A stretch of DNA of 64,000 nucleotides from Chloroflexota bacterium (lineage in GTDB: Bacteria > Chloroflexota > Anaerolineae > Anaerolineales > Villigracilaceae): positions 124,001 to 188,000 of the forward strand of contig JAJYLQ010000001.1 of the NCBI GenBank assembly GCA_021787595.1. Direction: 5' to 3'. Below are positions 18,091 to 26,378 of the stretch, in pieces (the first letter of the stretch is position 1; the number at the start of each line of letters is the position of its first letter). A program made the translations under genes and the position numbers. The notes under the pieces were generated by a model. The model saw nothing but the letters and a program-made list of their open reading frames with translations. It did not search any database and was not told where the DNA came from.

Positions 18091-19614
18091 ATGACCATCA
18101 CTCTCGACGGTTCATCGCTTACGATTGAAAAACTCGCTGCGATTGCACGCGATAACGAGAAAGTTGAATTGGCTCCGCAGGCATTGGAACGTATCAAAGT
18201 CTGCCGCGCGATGCTGGAGGAAAAACTTGCGGCGAAAGAAATCATGTATGGTACGAATACCGGCATCGGGGAATTTTCGGAAAAAGTTTTGAACGATGAG
18301 CAAGTCAAGGAATTTCAGAAGTATCTTATTTACAATCATGCGGCCGGCATCGGCGAGCCATTGCCGATTGAAAACGTCCGCGCGGCATTGGCGGGACGGA
18401 TCAACGTCCACGCACACGGCAATTCGGGTTGCAGACCTGTGATCACACAAACGCTGGTGGAGATGCTAAACAAAGGCGTCACGCCGGTTGTTTGTCAAAA
18501 AGGATCGGTCGGCGCGAGCGGCGACCTCGCTCCGATGGCGCAAGCCGCGCTGCTGCTGATGGGCGAAGGCGAAGCATTCTTTAACGGTGAGCGGTTAACG
18601 GGCCGAGAGGCGATGCGGCGCGCTGGAATCGAAATCCCCGGCTTGCAAGCGCGCGACGGTCTGGCAACGATCAATGGATCGAATGTGTTGACTGCGATGT
18701 CCGCGCTTCACATTTACGATATGGAAAGATTCTTGAAGCAGGCTGAGATCGCGGCGGCGATGTCCATTGAAGCGCTGCTGGGAAACATGAAGCCTTACAC
18801 TGCCAAGCTTCATGAACTGCGCGGCTTTAAAGGCGCGATCACATCGGCAAATAACATTCGAAAAATTGTCGAAGGCTCGGACTTGACAACGGGCAAAATG
18901 AAAACCAAAGTGCAGGACGCCTATTCGATGCGCTCGACGCCGCAAGTGATCGGCGCGGCGCGTGATGCGATTGCGTACGCGCGCTCGCAAGTCGAGATCG
19001 AATTGAACGGCGTCGGCGATAATCCGATCTTTGTTCCCGAAATGAAATTGACTCTGACCGGCGCGAACTTTCAAGGCTCGCCCGTTTCATTGCCGATGGA
19101 CATGGCGGGCGCGGCCATCACGATGATTTGTGTTTTAGCGGAGCGGCGACTCAATCGTTTAACGAATCCCGCTCTTTCTCAGGGACTTCCGGATTTTCTC
19201 GCGCACGAACCGGGCTTTTATTCGGGCTTGATGCTCTCGCAATACACCGCCGACCATTTGATCGTCGAGCAAAGAATTTTATCCGCGCCCGCCTCGATTC
19301 AATCCATCCCGGCCGCGGCGGATCAGGAAGATTTCGTTTCGATGGGCATGAACACCGCGTTGAAGAATGGACAGATTTTGGATAACGCGTACGGCGTGTT
19401 GGGTATCGAATTTATGGCGGCCGCGCAAGCTTTGGACTTCCGTCAATTCACGCCGGGGCGCGGCACGCAAAGAGCGCGTGAAGTGATCCGCAAACATGTG
19501 GAGCATCTCGAAGTGGATCGCCCGCTGTATAACGATCACAACAAGATGAAAGCGCTGGTGAAGTCGGGAGAGATTTTGGAGGAAGTGGAGAGGGCGGTGG
19601 GGAAGTTGGGATAA
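18091..19614 (+). CDS. hutH: Histidine ammonia-lyase
   Basis: About 507 residues, the usual HAL size. The MIO cofactor triad A142-S143-G144 lies in GSVGASGDLAPM, and H83 in YNHAAGIGEP; both carry exactly the numbers of Pseudomonas putida HAL when translation begins at 18091. That ATG also has AAGGAG 7 bp upstream, whereas the ATG at 18085 is only 1 bp from it. The enzyme deaminates L-histidine to urocanate. No other hut genes are nearby, so it may act outside a complete Hut pathway. Other aromatic amino acid lyases share the fold, but the residues favour histidine. Confidence 0.93.
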   Translation: MTITLDGSSLTIEKLAAIARDNEKVELAPQALERIKVCRAMLEEKLAAKEIMYGTNTGIGEFSEKVLNDEQVKEFQKYLIYNHAAGIGEPLPIENVRAALAGRINVHAHGNSGCRPVITQTLVEMLNKGVTPVVCQKGSVGASGDLAPMAQAALLLMGEGEAFFNGERLTGREAMRRAGIEIPGLQARDGLATINGSNVLTAMSALHIYDMERFLKQAEIAAAMSIEALLGNMKPYTAKLHELRGFKGAITSANNIRKIVEGSDLTTGKMKTKVQDAYSMRSTPQVIGAARDAIAYARSQVEIELNGVGDNPIFVPEMKLTLTGANFQGSPVSLPMDMAGAAITMICVLAERRLNRLTNPALSQGLPDFLAHEPGFYSGLMLSQYTADHLIVEQRILSAPASIQSIPAAADQEDFVSMGMNTALKNGQILDNAYGVLGIEFMAAAQALDFRQFTPGRGTQRAREVIRKHVEHLEVDRPLYNDHNKMKALVKSGEILEEVERAVGKLG

Positions 19615-19620
19615 GAATGA

Positions 19621-19652
19621 ACAGGACTGGCTTTTGTCAGTCCTGTTTTTTT
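19621..19652 (+). terminator. Rho-independent terminator after hutH
   Basis: ACAGGACTG (19621-19629) pairs perfectly with CAGTCCTGT (19638-19646), followed by a T run. It starts 7 bp after the hutH stop. Confidence 0.9.
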
Positions 19653-19738
19653 GTTTCTTGTTCGTCTTGAAAGCAATGCGCGAGTGTGTGGAAGGAGGAG
19701 AAATTGGAAGCATCAAGCTCGATTGGATATTTTTGCCG

Positions 19739-19789
19739 AAAAGTAGTACTTTTACAAGTATTGACTTACTTTTTGTTTTGTAGTAGGAT
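19739..19789 (+). promoter_or_regulatory. Promoter and operator of the AbrB/PIN toxin-antitoxin pair
   Basis: TTGACT (19761-19766), 17-bp spacer, TAGGAT (19784-19789). Just upstream is a perfect palindrome, AAAAGTA-G-TACTTTT (19739-19753), a likely binding site for the AbrB-fold antitoxin. Start codon lies 27 bp past the -10. Confidence 0.65.
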
Positions 19790-19815
19790 GTTTCCATAAT
19801 AAGGAGATTATTGAT

Positions 19816-20046
19816 ATGGAAACTTACGCAACGATAAAAGGTCAGATCGTCATCCCCGCCTCCCTGCGCCGGAAGTACGGAATAAAAAATGGCACCAAGA
19901 TTATCGTTACGGATATTGGGGATGCCATCATTTTGAAACCTGTGACTGAACAATATCTCAAGAATTTGCAAGGCTCGCTAAAAGGTAAAGGCGGGCTGAA
20001 AACGCTGATGGATGAACGCCGCAAAGATAAGGAAAGGGAAAAATAA
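19816..20046 (+). CDS. AbrB/MazE-fold antitoxin (VapB type)
   Basis: 76 residues. The N-terminal 45 residues are a SpoVT-AbrB DNA-binding domain (KGQIVIPASLRRKYGIKNGTKI), and the basic C-terminal tail should wrap the toxin. Start has AAGGAG about 9 bp upstream. The toxin gene follows after 2 bp. It should neutralise the PIN toxin and repress the promoter at 19739-19789. Confidence 0.9.
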   Translation: METYATIKGQIVIPASLRRKYGIKNGTKIIVTDIGDAIILKPVTEQYLKNLQGSLKGKGGLKTLMDERRKDKEREK

Positions 20047-20048
20047 GC

Positions 20049-20447
20049 ATGGCAGCTAAAGTTCTTGACTCTTACGCGCTGATGGCTTTTTTTGAAGATG
20101 AGCCGGGCGCTGACTTTGTGAGGGGATTGATTCAAAAGGCGGTGGAAAGTGATACCAATCTTTTAATGAGCGTCGTCAATTTGGGAGAAGTCTGGTATTC
20201 CATTGCCCGCAACAACTCTCCCGAGATTGCAGATCAGTACATCCACGAAATTAAAGGGATGGGAATTGAGATCATAGAAGCAGACTGGACGTTGACGCGC
20301 CAAGCCGCTGCATTCAAAGTAAGTGGAAATATCTCTTATGCCGATTGTTTTGCCGCGGCATTGGCAAAGAGTCGCAAAGCGGAGTTGGTTACGGGAGATA
20401 AGGAGTTTAGAACATTAGAAGATGAGATAAAGGTTTCATGGATTTGA
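20049..20447 (+). CDS. PIN-domain ribonuclease toxin (VapC)
   Basis: 132 residues with PIN acidic residues visible: D in VLDSYALMAFFEDE at the start, E in NLGEVWYSI, D in YADCFAAALA and D in TGDKEF. These coordinate Mg for single-strand RNA cleavage. It overlaps no other gene and is 2 bp from its antitoxin. Target RNA unknown. Confidence 0.92.
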   Translation: MAAKVLDSYALMAFFEDEPGADFVRGLIQKAVESDTNLLMSVVNLGEVWYSIARNNSPEIADQYIHEIKGMGIEIIEADWTLTRQAAAFKVSGNISYADCFAAALAKSRKAELVTGDKEFRTLEDEIKVSWI

Positions 20448-20464
20448 GGGGAAAAAGATTCCAA

Positions 20465-21367
20465 ATGGATATTGACCTTCAAGTTCGAATTGCTGCATTC
20501 AATTGGCTTTCCGAGCAAGTCAATTCATATGGCGATGTTCTGTCGCGTAAATTACTCGAACAAGGTTTTGAGTTTCAAGGTCAGCGTATTCCATTGGTTG
20601 CACCTCAAGGAATTTTCAAGCCTCAGATTCTTGAATTACCGATTTCAATTACAACAGCACCAAAAGGCCACTATGACGATTATTTCGGAAAAGACAATTT
20701 TCTAATCTATCGATATAGAGGAAAAGATCTGAATCATAGAGACAACGTAGGATTGAGAAAGGTTTTTGAATTGAGACGTCCTTTGGTCTATTTTCACGGC
20801 ATTGACCCGGGTAAATATTTGGCTGTCTGGCCGGTTTACATCGTTGACGATGATTCAAATAATCTCTCTTTTAAAGTAGCTGTGGATGAATTGTCTTCTT
20901 TAGAGATGACAACCAATGCTCCGGCGCAAATCGGAGATAACTCTTATGCTCGTCGAGCGTATCTTACGGCGACAGTAAAAGTACGATTACACCAACGCAG
21001 TTTCCGTGAGAGAGTTCTTGACGCTTATCAATCTCAATGTGCATTTTGCCGCTTACGCCATAGAGAATTGCTTGATGCCGCACACATTATTCCTGACAAC
21101 TTACCGAATAGCCAACCAACAATAAATAATGGTATCGCTCTCTGCAAATTGCATCATGCGGCTTTTGACAGTTTCATGTTGGGCATAACGCCAGATTACA
21201 TAATCAAGGTTCGAGCTGATATTTTGACAGAGGAAGACGGCCCTATGTTGCGACAAGGATTACAGGGTATCCATAATGCTAAATTATTACTGCCCTCTTC
21301 ACAGAGATATTGGCCCAGCAAAGAAGCACTTGAATGGAGATATGATAGATTTACCCAAGCGGCTTGA
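20465..21367 (+). CDS. HNH endonuclease, restriction-like
   Basis: About 300 residues from ATG 20465 (MDIDLQVRIAAFNWL) with an AGGGGAA ribosome-binding site; the in-frame ATG at 20438 would overlap the toxin gene. The C-terminal part is an HNH/Zn-finger nuclease: CAFCRLRHRELLDAAHIIP then NGIALCKLHHAAFD. The N-terminal 190 residues may recognise DNA. AT-rich compared with hutH, suggesting acquisition. Type IV or solitary defence nuclease is plausible; no methylase is adjacent. Confidence 0.85.
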   Translation: MDIDLQVRIAAFNWLSEQVNSYGDVLSRKLLEQGFEFQGQRIPLVAPQGIFKPQILELPISITTAPKGHYDDYFGKDNFLIYRYRGKDLNHRDNVGLRKVFELRRPLVYFHGIDPGKYLAVWPVYIVDDDSNNLSFKVAVDELSSLEMTTNAPAQIGDNSYARRAYLTATVKVRLHQRSFRERVLDAYQSQCAFCRLRHRELLDAAHIIPDNLPNSQPTINNGIALCKLHHAAFDSFMLGITPDYIIKVRADILTEEDGPMLRQGLQGIHNAKLLLPSSQRYWPSKEALEWRYDRFTQAA

Positions 21368-21448
21368 CTATAAAACTTGATGCCATCCAGTGATGTTATT
21401 TATTTCTTCTCCCCGCCAATCAACCCTCATAGAAATTAAATGGCAAAT

Positions 21449-21492
21449 CCATTCCACTCACAAACCTTCTCGATCATCTCGTTTGCATCTGT
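21449..21492. repeat. Direct-repeat copy A: fragment of the deacetylase gene 3' end
   Basis: 44 bp matching 22114-22157 with 2 mismatches. On the minus strand it still reads TDANEMIEKVCEWNGFAI followed by a stop, whereas the intact gene reads TDASEMIEKVCEWNGFLK followed by a stop. It is thus a displaced or duplicated terminal piece of the histone-deacetylase gene, lying beyond the DUF2283/DUF4258 pair. Confidence 0.85.
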
Positions 21493-21507
21493 TAATTGAA
21501 GGAAATT

Positions 21508-21542
21508 AAGAACTCGGAGGTTTATCAAACCTCCGAGTTCTT
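21508..21542. terminator. Bidirectional terminator
   Basis: Perfect 16-bp arms AAGAACTCGGAGGTTT (21508-21523) and AAACCTCCGAGTTCTT (21527-21542) with a 3-nt loop. It separates the HNH gene from the convergent DUF2283 gene. Confidence 0.85.
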
Positions 21543-21551
21543 GTATCACGC

Positions 21552-21758
21552 TTATCCTGTCGTCGGCGAGACTTGATATTCTATCTTGCTCGGCACATTG
21601 ACTCGCTGTGAGGCATCCAATATTTCCAATGAAACGAGATTGCCTTTATTGTCGTAATCCAAGATCACACCAGGCTTATCCTCATCGCTTTCCGCAACGG
21701 GAGTCTCGGCGAAAATAATAGTAAGCGTATCCGTCCCGCGATCATAAATGACTTTCAT
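21552..21758 (-). CDS. DUF2283 small protein (antitoxin-like)
   Basis: 68 residues (MKVIYDRGTDTLTIIF, then GVILDYDNKGNLVSLEILDAS) match the DUF2283 pattern of a small beta protein. The upstream gene, 3 bp away, encodes a DUF4258 protein; such pairs are widespread and behave like toxin-antitoxin modules in arrangement. Role in this organism untested. Confidence 0.8.
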   Translation of the reverse strand: MKVIYDRGTDTLTIIFAETPVAESDEDKPGVILDYDNKGNLVSLEILDASQRVNVPSKIEYQVSPTTG

Positions 21759-21761
21759 AGC

Positions 21762-22040
21762 TTATCTCCAATACTTTTCGATCTTACTGGTTCGGTAAAC
21801 AGTGACAACATAAGGCGGTCTGCGGTCAATATCTACGAAGACACGCAGAAGATAAATCCTTGGCGGTTCGCCTATTTCAGATCGCGATTGATACACGGCT
21901 CGTCCTTCTCGCATCATTTCCATCTGTTCAGGCATTGCCAACACTTTTCTGACATCTTCTCTGCTGATATTGCGCCGCGCCATTTCAGTTAACGCATGGT
22001 CGGTAAAAACAAAATCATAAATAGGCTTGATGTCGGGCAT
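21762..22040 (-). CDS. DUF4258 protein (RelE-like toxin candidate)
   Basis: 92 residues. FTDHALTEMARRNISREDVRKVL is the DUF4258 signature, and the C-terminal half (RIYLLRVFVDIDRRPPYVVTVYRTSKI) has the beta-sheet and basic ending typical of BrnT/RelE-like small RNases. Paired with the DUF2283 gene just downstream. Together they lie between the two copies of a 44-bp repeat. Confidence 0.8.
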   Translation of the reverse strand: MPDIKPIYDFVFTDHALTEMARRNISREDVRKVLAMPEQMEMMREGRAVYQSRSEIGEPPRIYLLRVFVDIDRRPPYVVTVYRTSKIEKYWR

Positions 22041-22100
22041 GTCTGTTCAAAGTATAGCATAATCCAATTCTTATTGATTTATCAACTTCACGCCTAACGA

Positions 22101-23123
22101 TTATTTGAGGAACCCATTCCACTCACAAACCTTCTCGATCATCTCGCTTGCGTCTGTCTCTTTGCGCGGCGAAGCATCACCGGGATCAATAAAAGGTTTA
22201 TTCGTCAACGCGGCAAAGACTGCCGCCGTGCCATTGGCAAGATTGGCTGGGTCATATCCACCTTCGAGCACGAAGACAATTCTGCCGCCGCAATGCTCTT
22301 CGGCTAAGTCAACCAGTTTCTTCGAGAGCATGTAAAAGCCTGCGCTGGTCAATCCAAGCGTGGTGATGGGATCATTCCAATGCGCGTCGAAGCCGGCGGA
22401 GACCAAAATCAATTCGGGTTTGAATGTTTGAATGAATGGCACAAAGATTTCATTTGCAATTCGTTCAAAACTTTTATTGCCTGAAACGGCAGGCAGTGGC
22501 ACATTGACGATTCTTTTCCTGGCATGCGGCGCTTCTTCATACCAGCCTGTGCCGGGATAGATTCCCCATTGATGTGTTGAGCAATAAGCCACGCGTTCGT
22601 CGTCCATGAACGCGGCTTGTGTCCCATTGCCGTGATGCGCGTCGTAATCCACGATGGCAACGCGCTGTCGGGGTGACTGGCCAGTCGCCCCGACAAGTGC
22701 ATCACGCGCCGCGATGGCGATGTTGTTGAAGATGCAGAATCCCATCGAACGATCCGGTTCGGCGTGATGCCCTGGCGGGCGGACGAGGGCAAAAGCATTC
22801 CGGGCGGATCCGCTCAAGACGGCGCGCACACAGCTCAAGGTCCCGCCCGCGGCGAGGAGCGCATCCTCGAACGAGGATCGAGTCACGAACGTCGGAGCAT
22901 AATCAATGACCGCGGGTCCCTCCCTGCAGATCTCTTCCAACGATGAGATCAACTTTGGATGATGAACCCGTGCAACTTCATCGCGTGCTGCGGGTATCGC
23001 ATTTAATCTTTGTGCATCAAATGAATCGAGTCGAGGAGTTAATAGATCAAAGCGGCTGGGTTGTTCAGGATGATCGGAATAAAAATGCAATGGAGAAGGA
23101 ACAAATGTATACGCGGTACTCAT
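22101..23123 (-). CDS. Histone deacetylase-family amidohydrolase
   Basis: This 340-residue class II HDAC-like zinc enzyme has RPPGHHAEPDRSMGFCIFNN, DYDAHHGNGTQ, SAGFDAHWNDP and EGGYD, giving the paired His and the Asp/His/Asp zinc ligands. Bacterial members act on acetylpolyamines, acetoin-related acetyl groups (AcuC) or acetyl-lysine. No acuA/B nearby, so substrate is open. The final 14 codons are the ones duplicated at 21449-21492. Confidence 0.93.
   Translation of the reverse strand: MSTAYTFVPSPLHFYSDHPEQPSRFDLLTPRLDSFDAQRLNAIPAARDEVARVHHPKLISSLEEICREGPAVIDYAPTFVTRSSFEDALLAAGGTLSCVRAVLSGSARNAFALVRPPGHHAEPDRSMGFCIFNNIAIAARDALVGATGQSPRQRVAIVDYDAHHGNGTQAAFMDDERVAYCSTHQWGIYPGTGWYEEAPHARKRIVNVPLPAVSGNKSFERIANEIFVPFIQTFKPELILVSAGFDAHWNDPITTLGLTSAGFYMLSKKLVDLAEEHCGGRIVFVLEGGYDPANLANGTAAVFAALTNKPFIDPGDASPRKETDASEMIEKVCEWNGFLK
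22114..22157. repeat. Direct-repeat copy B within the deacetylase gene
   Basis: 44-bp partner of 21449-21492, with 2 mismatches, at the last codons of the intact deacetylase gene. The two copies are about 665 bp apart and bracket the terminator and the DUF2283/DUF4258 pair. Confidence 0.85.
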
Positions 23124-23135
23124 GCAATCATTTTA

Positions 23136-23231
23136 CCCTCTCCTTTCAGGAGAGGGCCGCGAAGCCCGCAAAGCGCTAGAGGTGAGGTCTGCTTAAACGA
23201 TTGTCAGTGGCGCCAATGGCGCCACTGACAA
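23136..23231. repeat. Two intergenic hairpins
   Basis: CCCTCTCCT-TTC-AGGAGAGGG (23136-23156) and, farther on, TTGTCAGTGGCGCC-AAT-GGCGCCACTGACAA arms (23201-23231, 14 bp perfect). The rest of the gap up to 23413 has a G-rich stretch near 23232-23280 but no gene that I can support. Confidence 0.8.
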
Positions 23232-23413
23232 CCTTGAGGGGGGAGGGACACCACCGTCAGTCAACATGGGGGGGGCATGCGGACCGAGTATCGGTGGTTG
23301 ACACCTTTAATACCAGTAAAAGGGAGGGCAGGTGTCGTGTGCCTAATATACATCCAATTTATCCATATAACATTAAACTCGCATTAGAGAAACAAGATAC
23401 AAACTGTCCGAAT

Positions 23414-23875
23414 TTATTCTTTTCTGCCAAACAGCTTTAACCAGCCCTCCAATTCTTCCTGTGACATCTCGCTTTCCCTGCTTGAACCCGAAGCTGACGG
23501 CCTGGTTCCTTTTAGCAGCCCTGCAAACCTATCGGAGGAAGTGACGCTCACATGTGCGGCCCGCGCCGCATCCCGCACTTCATGATCCGAACTGACTACG
23601 ACCCAGTTCCGCGCGGCGCGCCCCATTTGTTGGAGCCGCGCTTTGATGGCGGAGTCCGCGGTCGTTCCAAGCCGGACAAAATGTGTGATCACCACGCCGA
23701 ATTTCCGCATGCCCGATTGGCCTGCCGGCGCGCCATCGAAATAAACTTCGACCGTGTGACGCGATAGCCGCGAGAATTCCTGAAGGATCGCGACCAATTC
23801 CATTTCGTCATCGGGCGAATCCAAACGCAGGCCAAGCTTGGGGATCAGGTTATGACCGTCAATCAAGTAAGGCAT
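23414..23875 (-). CDS. NYN-domain (YacP/Rae1-like) RNA-binding or nuclease protein
   Basis: 153 residues from ATG 23875 (MPYLIDGHNLIPKLG). LIDGHN at the start, VYFDG near 46 and VVVSSDHEVRDAARA near 93 are the acidic PIN-like motifs of NYN/YacP proteins. The open frame runs on to 24190 but the upstream 105 residues are translated from an intergenic repeat. Likely cleaves or binds RNA. Confidence 0.82.
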   Translation of the reverse strand: MPYLIDGHNLIPKLGLRLDSPDDEMELVAILQEFSRLSRHTVEVYFDGAPAGQSGMRKFGVVITHFVRLGTTADSAIKARLQQMGRAARNWVVVSSDHEVRDAARAAHVSVTSSDRFAGLLKGTRPSASGSSRESEMSQEELEGWLKLFGRKE

Positions 23876-23994
23876 TTTCTCGATTATACGCGCAGAAGCG
23901 TTGATTCCCCGCCACTGTAAGGATTGTGTTTTCGTATGTGAATTAGTATTACAGCGCAAAGTTAGAGTTTTGAGGGTTCTGCTCATGGCTTTTC

Positions 23995-24085
23995 TACCGT
24001 TTTCGCCCTCATCCCCAACCCTTCCCCCGAATGGGGAAGGGAGTCTCCTCTCCCTTTGGGAGAGGGAAAGGGTGAGGGAGAATTG
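23995..24085. repeat. Compound hairpin repeat
   Basis: Contains CCCTTCCCC..GGGGAAGGG and CTCTCCC-TTT-GGGAGAG stems inside an outer CCCTCATCCC / GGGTGAGGG pairing, so it can fold as a cruciform. The second stem is shared with the element at 52469-52491. It fills part of the 427-bp gap 23876-24302, where I see no other gene. Confidence 0.75.
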
Positions 24086-24302
24086 GCAGGGAACGATTGC
24101 TTGACTTTGCGCTGTAATGTTAGGCTCTCTGGGATTTGCCGTGGTACGCTGTTGGCCGTAGGTCAAATTACCAATTTTGACCCACATCATGCCGCCAAAT
24201 ATGCTGGTTCATCAAGGCAATTTCCAATGAACCGTGAATTAACACGGCGGGTGCAGAAATTTCCGCGTGTATAATTTACTTCCTCCATGAAAGGAACGCG
24301 AT

Positions 24303-24671
24303 ATGGCTCCTAAAAAAGGTTCGATCATTCCGCCGCAGGGAGGCATGATGCGCGACTTCATTTTGCGGGTCAAGCTGATTCTGCGTTTGATCGGCGACCG
24401 GCGCGTCAGTCCCTGGCTGAAAATCCTTCCCATCGGCGGATTGCTCTATCTAATCTCGCCGATTGATCTCATTCCCGATATTGCGCTTCCCATCATCGGC
24501 GAACTGGACGATGCCGCGGTTCTCTGGCTCACCAATTATTTGTTCATCGAACTTTGTCCGCCCGACGTTGTGCAGGAACATGTCAGGAAGTTGACCAGCA
24601 ACATGGACATCGTAGAGGACCAGGATGTGGTTGACGCCGACTCGGTGGAAGTCAAAAACGAAAAGAAATAA
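24303..24671 (+). CDS. DUF1232 (YkvA-like) small membrane protein
   Basis: 122 residues. KLILRLIGDRRVSPWLKILPIGGLLYLISPIDLIPD is the DUF1232 signature: a hydrophobic hairpin with the SPIDLIPD motif, then an acidic C-terminal tail. Membrane-associated, function unknown in the family. It ends 4 bp before the sugar dehydrogenase gene, suggesting a shared transcript. Confidence 0.88.
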   Translation: MAPKKGSIIPPQGGMMRDFILRVKLILRLIGDRRVSPWLKILPIGGLLYLISPIDLIPDIALPIIGELDDAAVLWLTNYLFIELCPPDVVQEHVRKLTSNMDIVEDQDVVDADSVEVKNEKK

Positions 24672-24675
24672 GACA

Positions 24676-25923
24676 ATGAAACGCACCCTGACATTTTTAT
24701 TGGTAAGCTTCTTGACAGCCTGCGCGAGTCTGCCAGCAAATACGCCTCCTGCTTCGACTTCGTTACCGGCCCCCGTTACCGAAACTTCTGCCCCGCTGAA
24801 GGCGACTCCCGCCAACCCGCCAGCGACGGTACCCATCACGCAGACAATCGCGCCGTTCAACGCCAGCGCATTTCCAAATCCATCGAATTATCATTGGACG
24901 TCCGTCATCACCGGCATGGCCTCGCCGATTGGCCTTGAGTTCCCCGATGACAGCTCGGGGCGCATGTTCGTCATCGAGCAGGAAGGACGCATTCGGATTA
25001 TCGAAAATGGACAAATGCTCGACCCGCCATTTCTCGACATCATTCCCAAAGTGGACAGCCAGGGCAACGAACAGGGATTGCTGGGTTTGGCCTTTCATCC
25101 AAACTTCAAGCAGAATCCGTACGTTTACGTCAACTATATTGATGTGAATGGAAATACCGTGATCGCGCGTTTCACTGCCAACGGGAACATTGCCGATCCG
25201 AACAGCGAAAAGGATTTGCTTCGCGTCCAGCAGCCGTTTTCCAATCACAACGGCGGTCAGATGGTTTTCGGTCCCGATGGTTATCTTTACATGGGACTCG
25301 GCGACGGCGGCTCGGAGGGCGATCCGCACGGCAATGGCCAGAATAAAAATGTCCTGCTCGGAAAAATTTTACGCATTGACGTGGATCACGGCGATCCATA
25401 TTCGATTCCCGCAAACAATCCATTCGCCAGCGGCGGAGGCAGGCCCGAGATCTGGGAATACGGCTTGCGTAATCCGTGGCGCTTCTCGTTCGATGTTCCA
25501 ACCGGCAATCTGTACATCGCCGATGTTGGAGAGAGCACCTGGGAGGAAGTGGATGTAGTTCCGGCCAATGCCGGCGGCCTGAACTTCGGCTGGAATTATT
25601 ACGAGGGAATGCATCCGTACGCGGGACAGCCTCCTGCGGGTGTGAACTTTACATTTCCCGTAACAGAATACAGCCACGCGGCTGGCGGCTGCGCCATCAT
25701 CGGCGGACACGTTTATCGCGGCGCAATGACCGAATGGCAGGGAGTCTATTTTTACGGCGATGAGTGCAGTGGAAAAATTTGGGGGCTGATCCGCTCGAAT
25801 AGCGGCTGGCAGTCACAACTCCTGTATGAGACGGGAGCGAATATCACTACATTCGGACAGGATCCATCGGGCGAAATTTATTTCGCCGATAGGCGGGGCG
25901 TCATCTATCGCCTCACAAAATAG
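24676..25923 (+). CDS. PQQ-type soluble aldose sugar dehydrogenase, lipoprotein
   Basis: 415 residues from ATG 24676 with a lipoprotein signal peptide (FLTACAS) and a Pro/Thr/Ala linker (to about residue 55). The glucose/sorbosone dehydrogenase beta-propeller follows: ITGMASPIGLEFPDD, LLGLAFHPNF, NHNGGQMVFGPDGYLYMGLGDGG, YGLRNPWRFSFD and GGHVYRG. It oxidises aldoses outside the membrane, using PQQ in characterised relatives. No PQQ synthesis genes are in the window. Confidence 0.9.
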   Translation: MKRTLTFLLVSFLTACASLPANTPPASTSLPAPVTETSAPLKATPANPPATVPITQTIAPFNASAFPNPSNYHWTSVITGMASPIGLEFPDDSSGRMFVIEQEGRIRIIENGQMLDPPFLDIIPKVDSQGNEQGLLGLAFHPNFKQNPYVYVNYIDVNGNTVIARFTANGNIADPNSEKDLLRVQQPFSNHNGGQMVFGPDGYLYMGLGDGGSEGDPHGNGQNKNVLLGKILRIDVDHGDPYSIPANNPFASGGGRPEIWEYGLRNPWRFSFDVPTGNLYIADVGESTWEEVDVVPANAGGLNFGWNYYEGMHPYAGQPPAGVNFTFPVTEYSHAAGGCAIIGGHVYRGAMTEWQGVYFYGDECSGKIWGLIRSNSGWQSQLLYETGANITTFGQDPSGEIYFADRRGVIYRLTK

Positions 25924-26050
25924 GAGAGTCACAATAAACTCGGTCGTTTTAGTCTTAAATTAGGGCGGTTTGTCACAAATGCTTGTGACGCGTGTCACTG
26001 GCAGGCACGTCTGACATCCCGTACACTTGGGGCATAATCTGGAGGTTCAA

Positions 26051-26269
26051 ATGGCCTTCCGTACCTGGCAAGTGAGCAAGATCCAGTACTGCGAACATGT
26101 GAGGCACGAAATCGCACTGGAAACCGAAGTGGTTTATCCAGCCGAGCAACTGCCCGACCAGCCTCCCAGAGTGGTCGCCCGCCGCTGTTCCAACGCAATG
26201 GTTTGCAACCAGTTCGATCAGCAGGCTTGCGTGTGGTGCGGCACGAACCCCGACCACGATCCAATCTAG
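26051..26269 (+). CDS. 72-residue cysteine-rich protein, unknown
   Basis: A perfect GGAGG lies 5 bp upstream of ATG 26051 (MAFRTWQVSKIQY). Five Cys occur as YCEH, RRCSN, MVCN and ACVWCG; with His residues near the first and last they could hold a zinc ion. No family recognised. It stands alone between a sugar dehydrogenase and the tungstate transporter. Strong start signals make it a real gene. Confidence 0.7.
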   Translation: MAFRTWQVSKIQYCEHVRHEIALETEVVYPAEQLPDQPPRVVARRCSNAMVCNQFDQQACVWCGTNPDHDPI

Positions 26270-26340
26270 AAAACCTCGTTGGGCTTATCCAAGCCCACTT
26301 GGCAGACTCTCTCTCCTCCCTCTGAGTTGGTCTTTGGCTA

Positions 26341-26360
26341 CCCCGCGAGCGATCGCGGGG
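26341..26360. terminator. Hairpin between convergent genes
   Basis: CCCCGCG-AGCGAT-CGCGGGG, a perfect 7-bp stem, sits between the Cys-rich gene and the 3' end of the transporter ATPase gene. No T run, so it may be an mRNA-end hairpin rather than a strong terminator. Confidence 0.5.
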
Positions 26361-26378
26361 CAAGCCGTTAAATAGCCA

